Source of the DNA: Spirirestis rafaelensis WJT71-NPBG6
Lineage (GTDB): Bacteria; Cyanobacteriota; Cyanobacteriia; Cyanobacteriales; Nostocaceae
Assembly: GCA_019359015.1 (NCBI GenBank)
Contig: JAHHID010000069.1
Span: forward strand, 1 to 41,863
DNA length: 41,863 nt
Direction of reading: 5' to 3'
Shown here: piece by piece, positions 1 through 8,799 of the stretch
Layout of the letters: every line of letters begins with the position of its first letter
How positions within the stretch are numbered: position 1 is the first letter of the stretch
Position numbers and translations under genes: made by a program
Notes under the pieces: generated by a model
Told to the model about the DNA's origin: nothing
The model's database searches: none
Seen by the model: only the letters and a program-made list of their open reading frames with translations

Positions 1-111
1 GCTATGGTGGTAATGCAACGTGGTCTAAGAGCCGTAGGGCATACGGTCAAGATGCTTGGCGAGGGGTTAAGCAATAGCTCCCCACTAACCCAAGAATCCC
101 CCGTTTTATAA
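1..111 (+). CDS. 3' end of IS200/IS605-type TnpB (OrfB) transposase, partial
   Basis: The reading frame is open from base 1 to a TAA at 109-111 and encodes 36 residues, including RGLRAVGHTVKMLGEG and a final QESPVL. This tail (RGL.AVGHTVK, then QESP) is, from memory, the C-terminus of cyanobacterial TnpB proteins that follows the last RuvC aspartate. The rest of the gene lies left of the window. It overlaps the element's right-end hairpin, as expected for tnpB, whose 3' end and right end together encode the omega RNA that guides the nuclease. The family call rests on a short tail and the adjoining right end. Confidence 0.62.
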   Translation, partial: AMVVMQRGLRAVGHTVKMLGEGLSNSSPLTQESPVL

Positions 112-126
112 ACGGGGGAGTGTCAA
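98..126 (+). mobile_element. Right end of the IS200/IS605-type element (subterminal hairpin)
   Basis: CCCCCGTTT (98-106) pairs perfectly with AAACGGGGG (110-118) around a 3-nt loop and is followed by AGTGTCAA. Imperfect-hairpin right ends with this following sequence are typical of cyanobacterial IS200/IS605 elements, which insert without target duplication. The interrupted Uma2 frame resumes at about base 127, which places the element boundary at 125-127. The hairpin overlaps the tnpB stop codon. Confidence 0.6.
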
Positions 127-447
127 AGGACAAGCCTCATCTGCAAACCAATCCGCAGCAAGGCGATTGTAGGATACATATGTCAGGTCTGGAACCGGAA
201 CCCAATCTTGGCTATCGCGAGTTAGTTTGATTGCCCATTCGATTACAACCCGACCCTTTCCTTGTGCCCACGCAGACAATAGCAGAAATAACGCGCCAGT
301 GATTGAACTATGGGAAAATTTGGGAGACATTTCATCGTTTTGGAATTTTGGAATTGCCTCACCATCGACGAGTTCGTAGATAGTATCGCTTTCGGTAAGT
401 GCAAGGAATTCCTCTAAGGTGAGGTCTTTTAAAGGGGATTTAATCAT
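127..447 (-). pseudogene. Uma2 family (DUF820) protein, 3' half lost to the IS insertion
   Basis: The frame starts at an ATG at 447 with MIKSPLKDLTLEEFLALTE and has the Uma2 features ELVDGE and WVPVPDLTYVSYNRL. After EACP it runs into the IS right end and stops within about eight foreign residues (LTLPRL) at 106. Intact relatives are about 190 residues, and the missing part carries the core of the PD-(D/E)XK-like fold, so the product is probably inactive. Uma2 proteins are abundant in cyanobacteria and their role is not established. An intact paralogue lies at 2301-2870. The missing half should lie left of the element. Confidence 0.75.
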
Positions 448-461
448 GATCCAAAACCCTT

Positions 462-587
462 GTAGAGACGCTTGGGTATCGCGTCTTTATATCTTTTCCA
501 ACAGATGTCTTATGGATTAGACATCGACCGAATTTAAATATGCGTTATCCAGAACCCTTGTAGAGACTTGATATTTCACGTCTCTAC
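462..587. repeat. Two copies of a GTAGAGAC...GTCTCTAC palindromic repeat
   Basis: At 560-587 GTAGAGAC and GTCTCTAC face each other around a 12-nt centre. At 462-487 a degraded copy (GTAGAGACGC ... GCGTCT) is preceded by almost the same leader (CCAAAACCCTTG versus CCAGAACCCTTG). Other members of the family lie at 8531-8560 and 30893-30920. They sit between genes and can form hairpins in RNA; no function is known to me. Confidence 0.6.
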
Positions 588-605
588 ATTCTTTTTCACC
601 ATACC

Positions 606-2159
606 TCAAATTGTAAACGGCTCAATTTCCGGATGTCCCCACTGTCGCTGATACCATTCGGCAACCAAAGGACGGACAATGAATTTGGGAGGATCACCAT
701 CTTTAACATCAATGCGTAAACATGAGTAAGGTCTGCGCTTTTGAGAACCTTGACCGTTGCGACCGATGAAAAGATGCGATCGCGCTATTAATCTATCCTC
801 TTCCCTCAAATCTGCTCCCTCAGTTCGCTGACGTCGCAAACTATACCCACTTCCGCCACAAACAATCCAGTTAACACCAGAATCAGCACCTCCCGTTTCC
901 ACTGTCTGAATGTGTTCCAAACAGTGTGCGTGACCATTTAACACCAAATCTATCAAAGGACGCCCGTTTGCTGCTCCCCCTACCGCCTTAGCTACCGCAT
1001 TTAACACATTACGCAAACGGCTACGAATTGCTAAAGTCTGTCCCTGTTCCCACTTTGTCGCTTCAGTTACGTAGGGAGGATGATGAAAATAAATTACCCT
1101 TCCCCGCACTTCGGTAGTATTCCAAGACTCAATTAATCTCTGTTTGAGCCATTCCAATTGTTCGCTATCAGTCACCGTTGTAGTTTTATCGGCGGTTAAT
1201 TGCTTGTCAATATCAACAATAATTTCTTCAATTTGTGTCAGCTTGGCCTGTAAATCGTCGAGTTGATCGGCTTCGCTGGGATTATCAGGATTGAGTTTCG
1301 CTACAGTTTCCATAATTTGCTCGTTTTCTTGCTCTAGATTTTCACGGCGATCGCGCAATATTTGGCGATTAGCGTCGCCTTCTTTGGTAGACGCTAGCGG
1401 CAGCGGATCGTTAAATGTATTAGAATCTAAAGCGAAAAAGTCAATACCACCGTAGCGGAAAGTATAGTAGCGATTGGGCAGGCGAGTAAAGCGCCCTGGC
1501 TGGTAGCTAAGACAACGCCCTGTATCCGTTTTTTCCGTATAGTGTTCATCTAAATGACGCGCTAAATCTCCCGGAAGCTTAAACGCCTTGAGATAGTCTA
1601 AAAACGCTTTCGCGTACGCATCACCCTTTCCTGAACCATGCAACCCCACGTCAATATCTAATTTTGACTTCAGGAGACGACGGATTGGCAGTGTTGTCAA
1701 AGACACTAAGCCAAATACAATCGGCAAGTTGTAGTAATCATGATTTCCCGGTATGGGTAGAATCGGCAGCTTGAAAAGCATCTGGTCATAAGCGATACCC
1801 TTGGGATGCTCGCCACCTACGAGGAATTCGCGGTAAGGTTTAATGAAGTTTTGGTGGTAGTACTCGCTTGACCCAACTAAATAGATAACGTCACCCGTAT
1901 GTAGCATAAAACGGCTTTCGTTGTGATGGGGCAGCATTAGTTCAGCTACCTTTCGTTGAGGATTGTGTCCGTGGTGCGATCCCGAACCGCTATCACCCAC
2001 AACCAAAAATGAAAACTCTCGATCGCCTGAGCGATTATCATCCAACACCATGCGAGTTTGGTCAATGCCCCGCTCGACAATTGCAGGATCTTGCCATCGT
2101 ACCCGCTGATTCATCTTGCGAATTTTGTCGGCGATCGCCGGATCGGACACAAGTTTCAA
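606..2159 (-). CDS. Metallophosphoesterase (calcineurin-like) family protein
   Basis: A 517-residue predicted phosphoesterase with the dimetal-site motifs in order: GDSGSG (D56), HTGD (D90), GNHDYY (N139-H140), FHHPPY (about 360) and NGHAH (about 410). This set is diagnostic for the calcineurin-like superfamily. Residues about 257-325 form a charged, probably coiled-coil insertion (RRENLEQENEQIMETV) between the third and fourth motifs, which makes the protein longer than a minimal enzyme. No signal peptide or membrane segment is seen, so it is probably cytoplasmic. The frame opens with TTG at 2159; an ATG at 2114 (MNQRVRWQDP) is an equally good start. The substrate cannot be told from sequence. 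It is transcribed alone, with Uma2 genes on both sides. Confidence 0.85.
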   Translation of the reverse strand: MKLVSDPAIADKIRKMNQRVRWQDPAIVERGIDQTRMVLDDNRSGDREFSFLVVGDSGSGSHHGHNPQRKVAELMLPHHNESRFMLHTGDVIYLVGSSEYYHQNFIKPYREFLVGGEHPKGIAYDQMLFKLPILPIPGNHDYYNLPIVFGLVSLTTLPIRRLLKSKLDIDVGLHGSGKGDAYAKAFLDYLKAFKLPGDLARHLDEHYTEKTDTGRCLSYQPGRFTRLPNRYYTFRYGGIDFFALDSNTFNDPLPLASTKEGDANRQILRDRRENLEQENEQIMETVAKLNPDNPSEADQLDDLQAKLTQIEEIIVDIDKQLTADKTTTVTDSEQLEWLKQRLIESWNTTEVRGRVIYFHHPPYVTEATKWEQGQTLAIRSRLRNVLNAVAKAVGGAANGRPLIDLVLNGHAHCLEHIQTVETGGADSGVNWIVCGGSGYSLRRQRTEGADLREEDRLIARSHLFIGRNGQGSQKRRPYSCLRIDVKDGDPPKFIVRPLVAEWYQRQWGHPEIEPFTI

Positions 2160-2300
2160 AGCAACTTCACTCCCGAATTTTCATGAAGGGCGCACCTTTT
2201 AAGATAGTCTAATATCCGGCGATCGCGTTGTTCAACTCACGCCAAAATCTGTGACAAAATAGTTTTGTTGCCCTACAGTCAATGCGATCGGTTACGACCC

Positions 2301-2870
2301 ATGATTACCACCGTCGAGCGCCGCTACAATTTAGATGAATATCGTGCGATCGAAGAAAAAGCAGAAGGACGCAGCGAATATCGTGATGGAGAAATCGTAC
2401 CGATGCCTGGAGGATCGCTCAAACACAGCCGTATCGGTCGGAACATTTTGACCTATCTTACCTCTGTTCTGCGCGATACTCAATTCGAGCCAATTAACAG
2501 CGACTTGCGACTGTGGATTCCCGATTATCGACGCGGGTTATATCCAGATGTGATGGTTTTTGAGGGTGAACCGCAACTGAATGGCGACAGACGTGATGAA
2601 GTCTTGAATCCCATCTTGATTGTTGAAGTGCTATCCCCTTCTACAGCAGATTACGACCGCGAAAGTAAATTTCGGATGTATCGATCAATTAAGAGTTTTC
2701 GCGAATATTTATTAATCGAGCAGGACGAACCCTTCGTCGAACGCTATAGCAAACAAACTCAAGGTTGGCTGCTTAGTGAATTTAACGACTTAGAGCAATC
2801 AATTCCCTTGGAGTCAGTTGGGATCGAATTGCCGATCGCAGAAATTTATCGCGGAGTTGTTTTTGGGTGA
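2301..2870 (+). CDS. Uma2 family (DUF820) endonuclease-like protein, intact
   Basis: About 189 residues starting MITTVERRYNLDEYRAIEEKAEGRSEYRDGE at the ATG at 2301; an upstream TTG at 2265 is less likely because family members begin at this MITT-like N-terminus. The family pattern is present: EYRDGEIVPMPGG, the glycine-rich H-S-RI turn, YPDVMVF, ILIVEVLSPSTADYDRESKFRMYRSI and EYLLIEQ. The D and E-V-K-like residues of the PD-(D/E)XK core are kept, so it is probably folded. The Uma2 family is greatly expanded in cyanobacteria and its physiological role is unknown. It points away from the metallophosphoesterase and is separated from it by a short HIP1-rich spacer. Confidence 0.85.
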   Translation: MITTVERRYNLDEYRAIEEKAEGRSEYRDGEIVPMPGGSLKHSRIGRNILTYLTSVLRDTQFEPINSDLRLWIPDYRRGLYPDVMVFEGEPQLNGDRRDEVLNPILIVEVLSPSTADYDRESKFRMYRSIKSFREYLLIEQDEPFVERYSKQTQGWLLSEFNDLEQSIPLESVGIELPIAEIYRGVVFG

Positions 2871-3144
2871 GCGCGATCGCTCAGGAGTGCGTTAAACTTG
2901 CGTTCGGCGCACCTGACAAAATTAGCGATCGCACTAGATAGGGCAAGCATTTTATACCCAATATTTTTTCAGCAAGTGTTGGGCACGATCAACAAGTGTT
3001 AGTGCTATGTTTACCAATCGCTAATAACTTCTGCTAGCAGATACATCCATACATTTTATGGTCAAAACAGTTAATGTATAAGAGATTACCATCGGCTACC
3101 ACCCCTACAGAACTATATGCCTGTCTGCACGAAGTTTTTCAGGC

Positions 3145-3834
3145 TTAAATCAATCCTTGGCGCACACCCACAGCTGCTGCTTGTACGCGATCGTCAACGC
3201 TGAGTTTGTTGAGGAGCATACGCACATAGGACTTGACCGTTCCTAGTGAGAGGTAGAGTTCGTTGGCGATCTCTTGGTTTGAGTGTCCCTTGGCAATAAA
3301 TTTAAGAATCTCGCACTCACGATTACTCAGAGCCGGTTGTTGGGGTCGCTCAGATGCAGGAACCGCGGGGGAGACAACGGTAGGCTTGAGCAACCGGGCA
3401 ACCTTTTGAGCTATTTGCGGGTCCAGATAAGCACCACCTTGGAGGATTAATTGAATAACAGCAATGAGTTGTTCCCATTCGATGGTCTTAAGGCAGTAAC
3501 CGTCCGCACCCGCTGCAAGCATCCCCATGACCTGGGTATCCTGGTCAAACGCACTCAACGCAAGGATACGAGTAGTAGGGCGATCGCTTTTTATTTGCTG
3601 GGTGGCTGTAATCCCATCCATTACTGGCATATCAATGTCCATCAAAACGACATCTGGCTGGAGTTGAGTAGCTAATTCAATAGCCTGTGCACCATCACCT
3701 GCCTCTCCAACTATACTAAAGGTAGGTTCAAGCGAAAATTGACCTTTCATGCCTCGGCGTATCAAAGTGTGATCATCAACTAGTAGAATACGCACGGTTT
3801 TCTCTTCGACATTCTCAGGCATCATTGGCATCAT
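3145..3834 (-). CDS. NarL/FixJ-type response regulator (REC plus LuxR HTH)
   Basis: 229 residues. A receiver domain spans about 14-135, with the acidic pair DD at 20-21, the phosphoacceptor D66 in DVVLMDIDMPVMDG and the lysine in GYCLKT. A linker is followed by a LuxR-type helix-turn-helix at about 165-225 (LSNRECEILKFIAKGHSNQEIANELYLSLGTVKSY, read across the domain). It should be a DNA-binding transcription factor controlled by phosphorylation. The ATG at 3834 has GGAGA five bases upstream. No kinase is adjacent; the soluble histidine kinase at 5339-6673 is the nearest candidate partner, but the two are not in one operon. Divergent to the LysR gene. Confidence 0.92.
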   Translation of the reverse strand: MMPMMPENVEEKTVRILLVDDHTLIRRGMKGQFSLEPTFSIVGEAGDGAQAIELATQLQPDVVLMDIDMPVMDGITATQQIKSDRPTTRILALSAFDQDTQVMGMLAAGADGYCLKTIEWEQLIAVIQLILQGGAYLDPQIAQKVARLLKPTVVSPAVPASERPQQPALSNRECEILKFIAKGHSNQEIANELYLSLGTVKSYVRMLLNKLSVDDRVQAAAVGVRQGLI

Positions 3835-4124
3835 TGTTTCTCCTATATCTTTTCATGCTCACACCTAGCCTTATCTGTGGTAATTGGTAGGGTAAACTAG
3901 AAAATGCTCCCCTCTCCCCGATAACTTTCGACACCAATGCTGCCTACGTAAGTAAGGTTAGTCCTATATACCGACTAAGTTTAAAGCCTAATATTGCAAC
4001 AAGTTTTACATTTTTTTCGTAATTGTTGCTTTCAATTTTATTGCGATCGCATTAGCACCCGTTTTTTCTATCTGTAAATAATTTAGCTGAGAATATAGTA
4101 AACATACTGGTGGTTATTTGTCAA

Positions 4125-4152
4125 ATGCATGGTAAAAATAGTCTCCATGCAT
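4125..4152. promoter_or_regulatory. 8-bp perfect inverted repeat over the LysR gene start
   Basis: ATGCATGG (4125-4132) and CCATGCAT (4145-4152) are exact inverted copies 12 bp apart. They cover both candidate ATG codons of the LysR gene (4129 and 4147). It may be an autoregulatory binding site or an RNA hairpin that hides the start. Its position inside or across the start is unusual for a classical LysR box (T-N11-A), so the function is a guess. Confidence 0.35.
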
Positions 4153-5058
4153 GAAATAAATTTGCAGAAACTGGATCTTAATCTTCTAGTGGTGTTACAT
4201 GCCTTGCTGGAAGAGCGTAACGTAACGAATGCTGGAGAAAGAATTGGTTTGAGTCAATCAGCTACCAGTCATGCGCTTGGGCGATTACGTCAAGTGTTCA
4301 ACGATCCACTGCTTGTGCGATCTACAAAAGGGATGGTTCCTACACCACGCGCTCTTGAGCTGCTGGAACCACTAGAGAAAATTTTGTTAAATATCGAGCG
4401 ATTGATTCAACCAACCGTTTTTGAACCTAAAACAGCACAAGGCACAATCTACTTAGCTGCGTCAGATTATGGAACTGTTGTGATTCTTCCTTTGGTTTTG
4501 AAGCAAATTTCTCAAGAGGCTCCCCAACTGAATTTGGAGTGCGATAATTGGCGTTCTGACATATTAGATTCGCTGAGAAATGGAGCGAGCGATCTAGGCT
4601 TAGGAGTTTTAAATCTACCGGAAACCAATGAGTTTAGGTTCCAAAAGTTATTTGTAGAAGATTTCGTATCTGTAGTTCGGGCTGACCATCCCATCACTCA
4701 AACGGATTTTACGATTGAATCTTATATTGCTTGGTCACATGCCTTAATTACAATCACAAACTCGCCTACAAGCCATGTGGATACTGTGCTGTCAGGGTTA
4801 GGGGTGAAGCGTCGAGTGATGTTGAAGTTACCGCATTTTCTCTCGGCTCCTCTGATTGTGCAAGAGACGGATCTGATTCTGACGTTGCCTCGTCGAATTG
4901 CAATGCTCTTTGCTAAATATACAAACCTTGCTATACTTGAGCCACCAATTGAACTTGGAAAGTACAACTATATACAGGTTTGGCATGAGCGTTGCCATTA
5001 CGATCCCCAACACATTTGGCTACGCTCACTAATAGCTTCCCAAACTGAGCGACTCTGA
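4129..5058 (+). CDS. LysR-family transcriptional regulator (NodD/LeuO-like branch)
   Basis: About 309 residues. The N-terminal winged helix-turn-helix lies at about 15-75 (LDLNLLVVLHALLEERNVTNAGERIGLSQSA...). It is followed by an effector-binding domain from about 100 to the end (GTIYLAASDYGTVVILPLVLKQI, LRNGASDLGLGVL, ADHPI). The motif LDLNLL with SATSHALGRLRQVFNDPLLVR is the NodD/LeuO/SyrM-type HTH. The ATG at 4129 lies in an inverted repeat; the second ATG at 4147 (MHEINLQ) also fits the family. LysR proteins usually control a neighbouring gene. Here the divergent neighbour is a response regulator, so the target is unclear. Confidence 0.92.
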   Translation: MVKIVSMHEINLQKLDLNLLVVLHALLEERNVTNAGERIGLSQSATSHALGRLRQVFNDPLLVRSTKGMVPTPRALELLEPLEKILLNIERLIQPTVFEPKTAQGTIYLAASDYGTVVILPLVLKQISQEAPQLNLECDNWRSDILDSLRNGASDLGLGVLNLPETNEFRFQKLFVEDFVSVVRADHPITQTDFTIESYIAWSHALITITNSPTSHVDTVLSGLGVKRRVMLKLPHFLSAPLIVQETDLILTLPRRIAMLFAKYTNLAILEPPIELGKYNYIQVWHERCHYDPQHIWLRSLIASQTERL

Positions 5059-5107
5059 AACAATAAGCAAAAACCCTTAAACAATCGTATTTTGTTGCAG
5101 TACCATA

Positions 5108-5313
5108 CAGGGGAAATGCATCTTAACGCTCTTTCATCAATTTCGTCAGATAAAAACCAAAACACCCATCCACAAAGGGTTTAAACGATTGAGCTTCGTT
5201 TTGAAGTTTTATTAGTTTGCGATCGCGCTTTTTTTTGCCAAGTCTAACTTTTATTGTTTAGCCTCCATTGTTTTCTTCTCAAAGTGATCGAACGTTAAGA
5301 TGCGTTTCCCCTG
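5108..5313. mobile_element. 206-bp MITE-like deletion derivative with terminal inverted repeats and target duplication
   Basis: The ends are 21-bp inverted repeats, CAGGGGAAATGCATC... at 5108-5128 and its complement at 5293-5313, with one mismatch. The element is flanked by the 5-bp direct repeat CCATA at 5103-5107 and 5314-5318. On the minus strand the left part stays open for about 30 codons (LQNEAQSFKPFVDGCFGF, then YLTKLMKER) and stops at 5123-5125 inside the repeat, as the C-terminus of a transposase often does. This suggests an internally deleted insertion sequence rather than an unrelated palindrome. The parent family was not identified. It lies between the convergent LysR and histidine kinase genes. 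Confidence 0.72.
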
Positions 5314-5338
5314 CCATAAAAATCTCTCTACTTATTCC

Positions 5339-6673
5339 CTATTTTCCCGACAAAGTGCGGGGTAATTCCACCCGAAAGGTAGAACCCTGCCCTAAGCTGC
5401 TTTCTACAAAGATGGTTCCTTGCATTAACTCCACTAAAGCATCAGTAATTGCCAGTCCTAAACCTGTCCCCCCTTGACATCTGGCTAGAGTCTGATTTGC
5501 TTGGCGAAACTCTTGAAAAATCAACTTTAAATCTTTTTCAGCGATGCCAATTCCAGTATCGACAACGGCGATCGCTAACTTATCTTCGGGCAGTTCAGTA
5601 ACTTCGATAACCACGCTACCCGATTCGGTATACTTAATCGCATTATCCAGCAAGTTCGCAATAATTTGGTGCATGCGGCTGGGGTCATTGACAACAGAAA
5701 TACTAGGTTGAGCCAAGTAAACCTGTAAATTTAGATTTTTGTGCTCCGCTAGCGATCGCATTTCTTCAGTAGTCGCTTTCACCAATTCTGCCAAATCAAA
5801 CGTTTCTAAATGCAATTCCAAACGTTTGGCTTTCAGCTTGGTATAATCCAAAATATCTTCAACTAACGACAGCAAATGCTTACTGTTGCTGTAGATGTTT
5901 TCCACCATTTTAAATGGTTGCTGCTCAACATTCGGGCGAAATCGGCGTAGCAGAACATGAGAAAATCCGAGAATCGCGTTTAAGGGAGTACGCAACTCAT
6001 GAGACATTATTGAGAGAAATTGTGATTTGAGACGATCTGCTTCTACTAGTTGCAAGTTTTGCAGTTGCAGTTCGCGTAGTTGTTCTTCAGCTTGCTTGCG
6101 TGCGGTGATTTCGCGCAGTTGCCAACGCAAAGCGATCGCCTTATTATTTGCATCATACACAGTTACTATCGTCATCGCCGCATCAATCAGCGTATTGTCT
6201 CGCTTACACAAACGCACTTCCCATTCCTGCAATCGCTTCATACCATAAAGTTGCGTCAGCATAACCCGAAAAGCTTGACGATCTGCCTCTGGAATGAAGC
6301 TAATCAGCTTTTTACCTATTAAATACTTTTGGTCGATGTTGAGCAGCTTGGCAGCAGGATAATTTGCTTGAGAGATTGTACCCTTAATATCCGTTACCAA
6401 ATAGCCATCCGGCGCAAAGTCAAACAACTCTTGGTAGCAGTGACGTTCTTGTTCTAAAAACTTGCGACTCGCTATCAGTGCCTCATTTGAAGAACGCAAT
6501 TCTTCTATTACCGCGTACTGTTCTTGTAACGCTGCCCAAAATGTCTTCACAGTTTGACTCAGTAACTGTAATTGTTGCCAGGACAATACCACAAAGCTCT
6601 TAGAAAATTGTTGGCTCGGTTGAGGAAACTTTATCTGTAGGTCAAATATTTGTTTAGGATTTTTCGCATTCAT
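5339..6673 (-). CDS. Soluble PAS-domain sensor histidine kinase
   Basis: 444 residues. The N-terminal part (about 25-75) is coiled-coil-like (LQEQYAVIEELRSSNEALIASRKFLEQ). A PAS domain follows at about 78-185 (ELFDFAPDGYLVTDIKGTI, LLNIDQKYLIGKKLISFIPE), then a coiled linker, HisKA with H225 in MSHELRTPLNAILGFSHVLL, and HATPase_c at about 325-440 with the N box (NLLDNAIKYTESG), G1 (VVDTGIGI), F and G2 boxes (GGTGLGLAI). No membrane segment is present, so it senses an internal signal, perhaps through PAS. No receiver domain is attached. The response regulator at 3145-3834 is a possible but unproven partner. AAGAGG lies just upstream of the ATG at 6673. Confidence 0.93.
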   Translation of the reverse strand: MNAKNPKQIFDLQIKFPQPSQQFSKSFVVLSWQQLQLLSQTVKTFWAALQEQYAVIEELRSSNEALIASRKFLEQERHCYQELFDFAPDGYLVTDIKGTISQANYPAAKLLNIDQKYLIGKKLISFIPEADRQAFRVMLTQLYGMKRLQEWEVRLCKRDNTLIDAAMTIVTVYDANNKAIALRWQLREITARKQAEEQLRELQLQNLQLVEADRLKSQFLSIMSHELRTPLNAILGFSHVLLRRFRPNVEQQPFKMVENIYSNSKHLLSLVEDILDYTKLKAKRLELHLETFDLAELVKATTEEMRSLAEHKNLNLQVYLAQPSISVVNDPSRMHQIIANLLDNAIKYTESGSVVIEVTELPEDKLAIAVVDTGIGIAEKDLKLIFQEFRQANQTLARCQGGTGLGLAITDALVELMQGTIFVESSLGQGSTFRVELPRTLSGK

Positions 6674-7291
6674 GAAGCCTCTTGTTAATTTTTTTATTAA
6701 TGAACCTAAAAAGTGGAATTTATTTAAAGATTAACTTTTCTTATAGATTTTATAAAAAAAATTAAATTACCAAGGCAAACAATAAACGAATTAGCTTTTT
6801 CTTGTTTTAGTTGTGTTACATAAATTAGGTTGACATTAGTATCAAATCAAACTTTGATAAACAATATTTTGCTGCTAATTTGTATTTATTACAGAAGACA
6901 AGTAGCAAGCATAACCATTTGATGTAACATTCCAACTTCTATGTTATTAAGCTGTTGTTAAAGTTGTATCTACATTAAGGTTGAGGTAAATATATCCGAA
7001 AGTGGCAAATCAGAATCTCTTAGAATTGCTTTTAAGCTGTAAATTTATAATTAATTGGCATAGTTAAGTAGTAGCGCAATCCTACTCAGTTCGGGATTTC
7101 GCTATTTAACTGGCATAAAAAAGCAGAATGAATACAACTTATATACAAAATTTTCCTAATTTCATCTAAAAAGGGAAGAAATCAAATATTGAAAGCTAAA
7201 TTAAGGATTTTTAGAGAATAAAATCCAATGTATAAATAACTTAATAATTGCTTTCTTCCCTTTCTGTATTACTACAGCTAAAGACTTAAAA
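6674..7291. other. AT-rich intergenic region, no gene seen
   Basis: 618 bp between the start of the histidine kinase gene and the end of the lipid kinase gene, both on the minus strand. It is strongly AT-rich with stops in all frames and no clear palindrome or RNA structure. It probably carries the promoter and leader of the histidine kinase gene. Confidence 0.5.
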
Positions 7292-8275
7292 TTAAGTATC
7301 AGATGGGGTATCTTCTCTATTTTTCATCTCAATTGTCAGGTTAGGAAGTCCTTCTAGTTTTTCCACAGGCACAACTTCTTCATTCTTCGGCACAAAAACG
7401 GTCAAACCTCCGGGAACACACTTAATCTCAATTGGAGTTGTTCCGACTAGTTCACCATCTAAGACGACCTTTTGCGGTGGCTCTGTGGTAATTTTGAATT
7501 GTTTAGAGCGCAGATAGCCGATGTCATTTCGCTCGACTGGGATACCCGCAGAAGCGGTTTGAAACAGATGAAATGTTGCAGCGATCGCTCCTGCCTTATT
7601 CACCGGAGCCACTATAGTTAAATCTAGTAAACCATCATCAACAATAAGTCCCGCAGGTCCTTGAGCCAAAACTGAAGTAGCAGGTGCAGCATTTGCTACC
7701 GTCACCGCCACAGCAGATGTTTTAATTATCTTGTCATCAGTTTCTATTTCTACATCAAAATGTTCTAAATCTCTTAATTCTTGCAGTCCTGCTAAAATAT
7801 ACGCCATGATGCCAAACCGATTTTTCGCATCTCGGTCGGCACGTTCCACAGTTTCCGCTTCAAAACCAATACCTGCGAGCAACACCATCGGGTGATCGTT
7901 GCAGTAAGCTACGTCTACACTCCGAGTTCCTCCTTGTAAAATATTCTCACAGGCAGCGGCGATCGTATCAGGAATTCCTAAAGCTGTGGCAAAAGCGTTT
8001 GCCGTTCCCCGCGAAATGATGCCAAAGGGAATATTAGTATTGATTACCGCAGTCGCAGCTGCCGAGAGGGTGCCATCTCCTCCGGAAGCAATGATCGCAT
8101 CTACCCCGCGCTCAACTGCTTGCTGTGCCAGCTTGTCAGCACCGATTTCTTCAGTAGTCATGTAAATATCTAAGTCAATTTCTGGCTCTAATATTTCCCG
8201 AATTTGTGCTAGTTCTTGTTCTGGATCACCTTGACCAGCGACCGGATTAAAAATAAGACAGGCGGAACGATTCAT
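7292..8275 (-). CDS. YegS/diacylglycerol-kinase-like lipid kinase family protein
   Basis: About 327 residues from the ATG at 8275 (MNRSACLIFNPVAGQGDPE), the usual N-terminus of cyanobacterial members. The frame is open up to 8392 but the extra 39 residues look non-conserved. The DAGK catalytic fold shows the NP-G turn (FNPVAGQG) and the nucleotide motif SGGDGTLSAAATAV, followed by GIISRGTANAFATALGIP. The C-terminal half is the beta-sandwich lid (ILAQGPAGLIVDDGLLDLTIVAP type). It should phosphorylate a lipid or lipid-like alcohol with ATP at the membrane; the real substrate is unknown. Transcribed alone, divergent from hemC. Confidence 0.88.
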   Translation of the reverse strand: MNRSACLIFNPVAGQGDPEQELAQIREILEPEIDLDIYMTTEEIGADKLAQQAVERGVDAIIASGGDGTLSAAATAVINTNIPFGIISRGTANAFATALGIPDTIAAACENILQGGTRSVDVAYCNDHPMVLLAGIGFEAETVERADRDAKNRFGIMAYILAGLQELRDLEHFDVEIETDDKIIKTSAVAVTVANAAPATSVLAQGPAGLIVDDGLLDLTIVAPVNKAGAIAATFHLFQTASAGIPVERNDIGYLRSKQFKITTEPPQKVVLDGELVGTTPIEIKCVPGGLTVFVPKNEEVVPVEKLEGLPNLTIEMKNREDTPSDT

Positions 8276-8799
8276 AAGGGTAAAAAATAGACTTTGATTA
8301 ATAAAGTAAGACATATTATTACTAACGTTCCGGCAAAATGCAAACTTCCCTCTCACGGCAGGTTTGCCTATTTTCAGATTTAACGTTTTCAAATTGTTAC
8401 AATTAGTATTTAGTTATTCATAAAAGTCCAAAAATCTGGAATAAAGATACAAAATTATCATTTTACTGTGTTTTCTACAAAGAAAAATATCAAATTCCTA
8501 ATTTATCGTATAAACGTAAGGCATGTATCCGTAGAGACGTTACGAAAGGAACGTCTCTACCAACGAGGGGTTTTCAATAAAAATTTTAAATTCAAAACAA
8601 AACAACATCAATATAAAAAATTTGAATTGATAGAATAATTGCCACTAAGAGCTAACTAGTTAACAAAAATTCATAAAGTTTAGTAACAAAAGTAAAAATT
8701 AAAATTAACTGAAATCGAGGAAATAGCCACACGCCAAGTCACTCACTGCGGTAGTCTAGATGAGAGTAAATTGATTGCCTGGTTTAACATACTGCTTTT
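8276..8799. other. Divergent intergenic region between the lipid kinase and hemC genes
   Basis: AT-rich spacer that must hold promoters for both divergent genes. The only distinct structure is the GTAGAGACGTT palindrome at 8531-8560. No Shine-Dalgarno sequence is obvious before hemC. Part of it (8276-8392) is an open extension of the lipid kinase frame. Confidence 0.5.
8531..8560. repeat. GTAGAGACGTT...AACGTCTCTAC palindromic repeat
   Basis: An 11-bp perfect inverted repeat with an 8-nt loop, the same family as the copies at 462-587 and 30893-30920. It could form a strong hairpin on either strand. No T-run follows, so it is not a classical terminator. Confidence 0.7.

Noticed and set aside
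5268-5477. Short plus-strand frame at the MITE boundary
   Set aside because: It spans the element end and the antisense of the histidine kinase gene and has no domain or ribosome-binding site.
3145-6673. Response regulator and histidine kinase as one two-component operon
   Set aside because: A LysR gene and a transposable element lie between them, so partnership is only a possibility.
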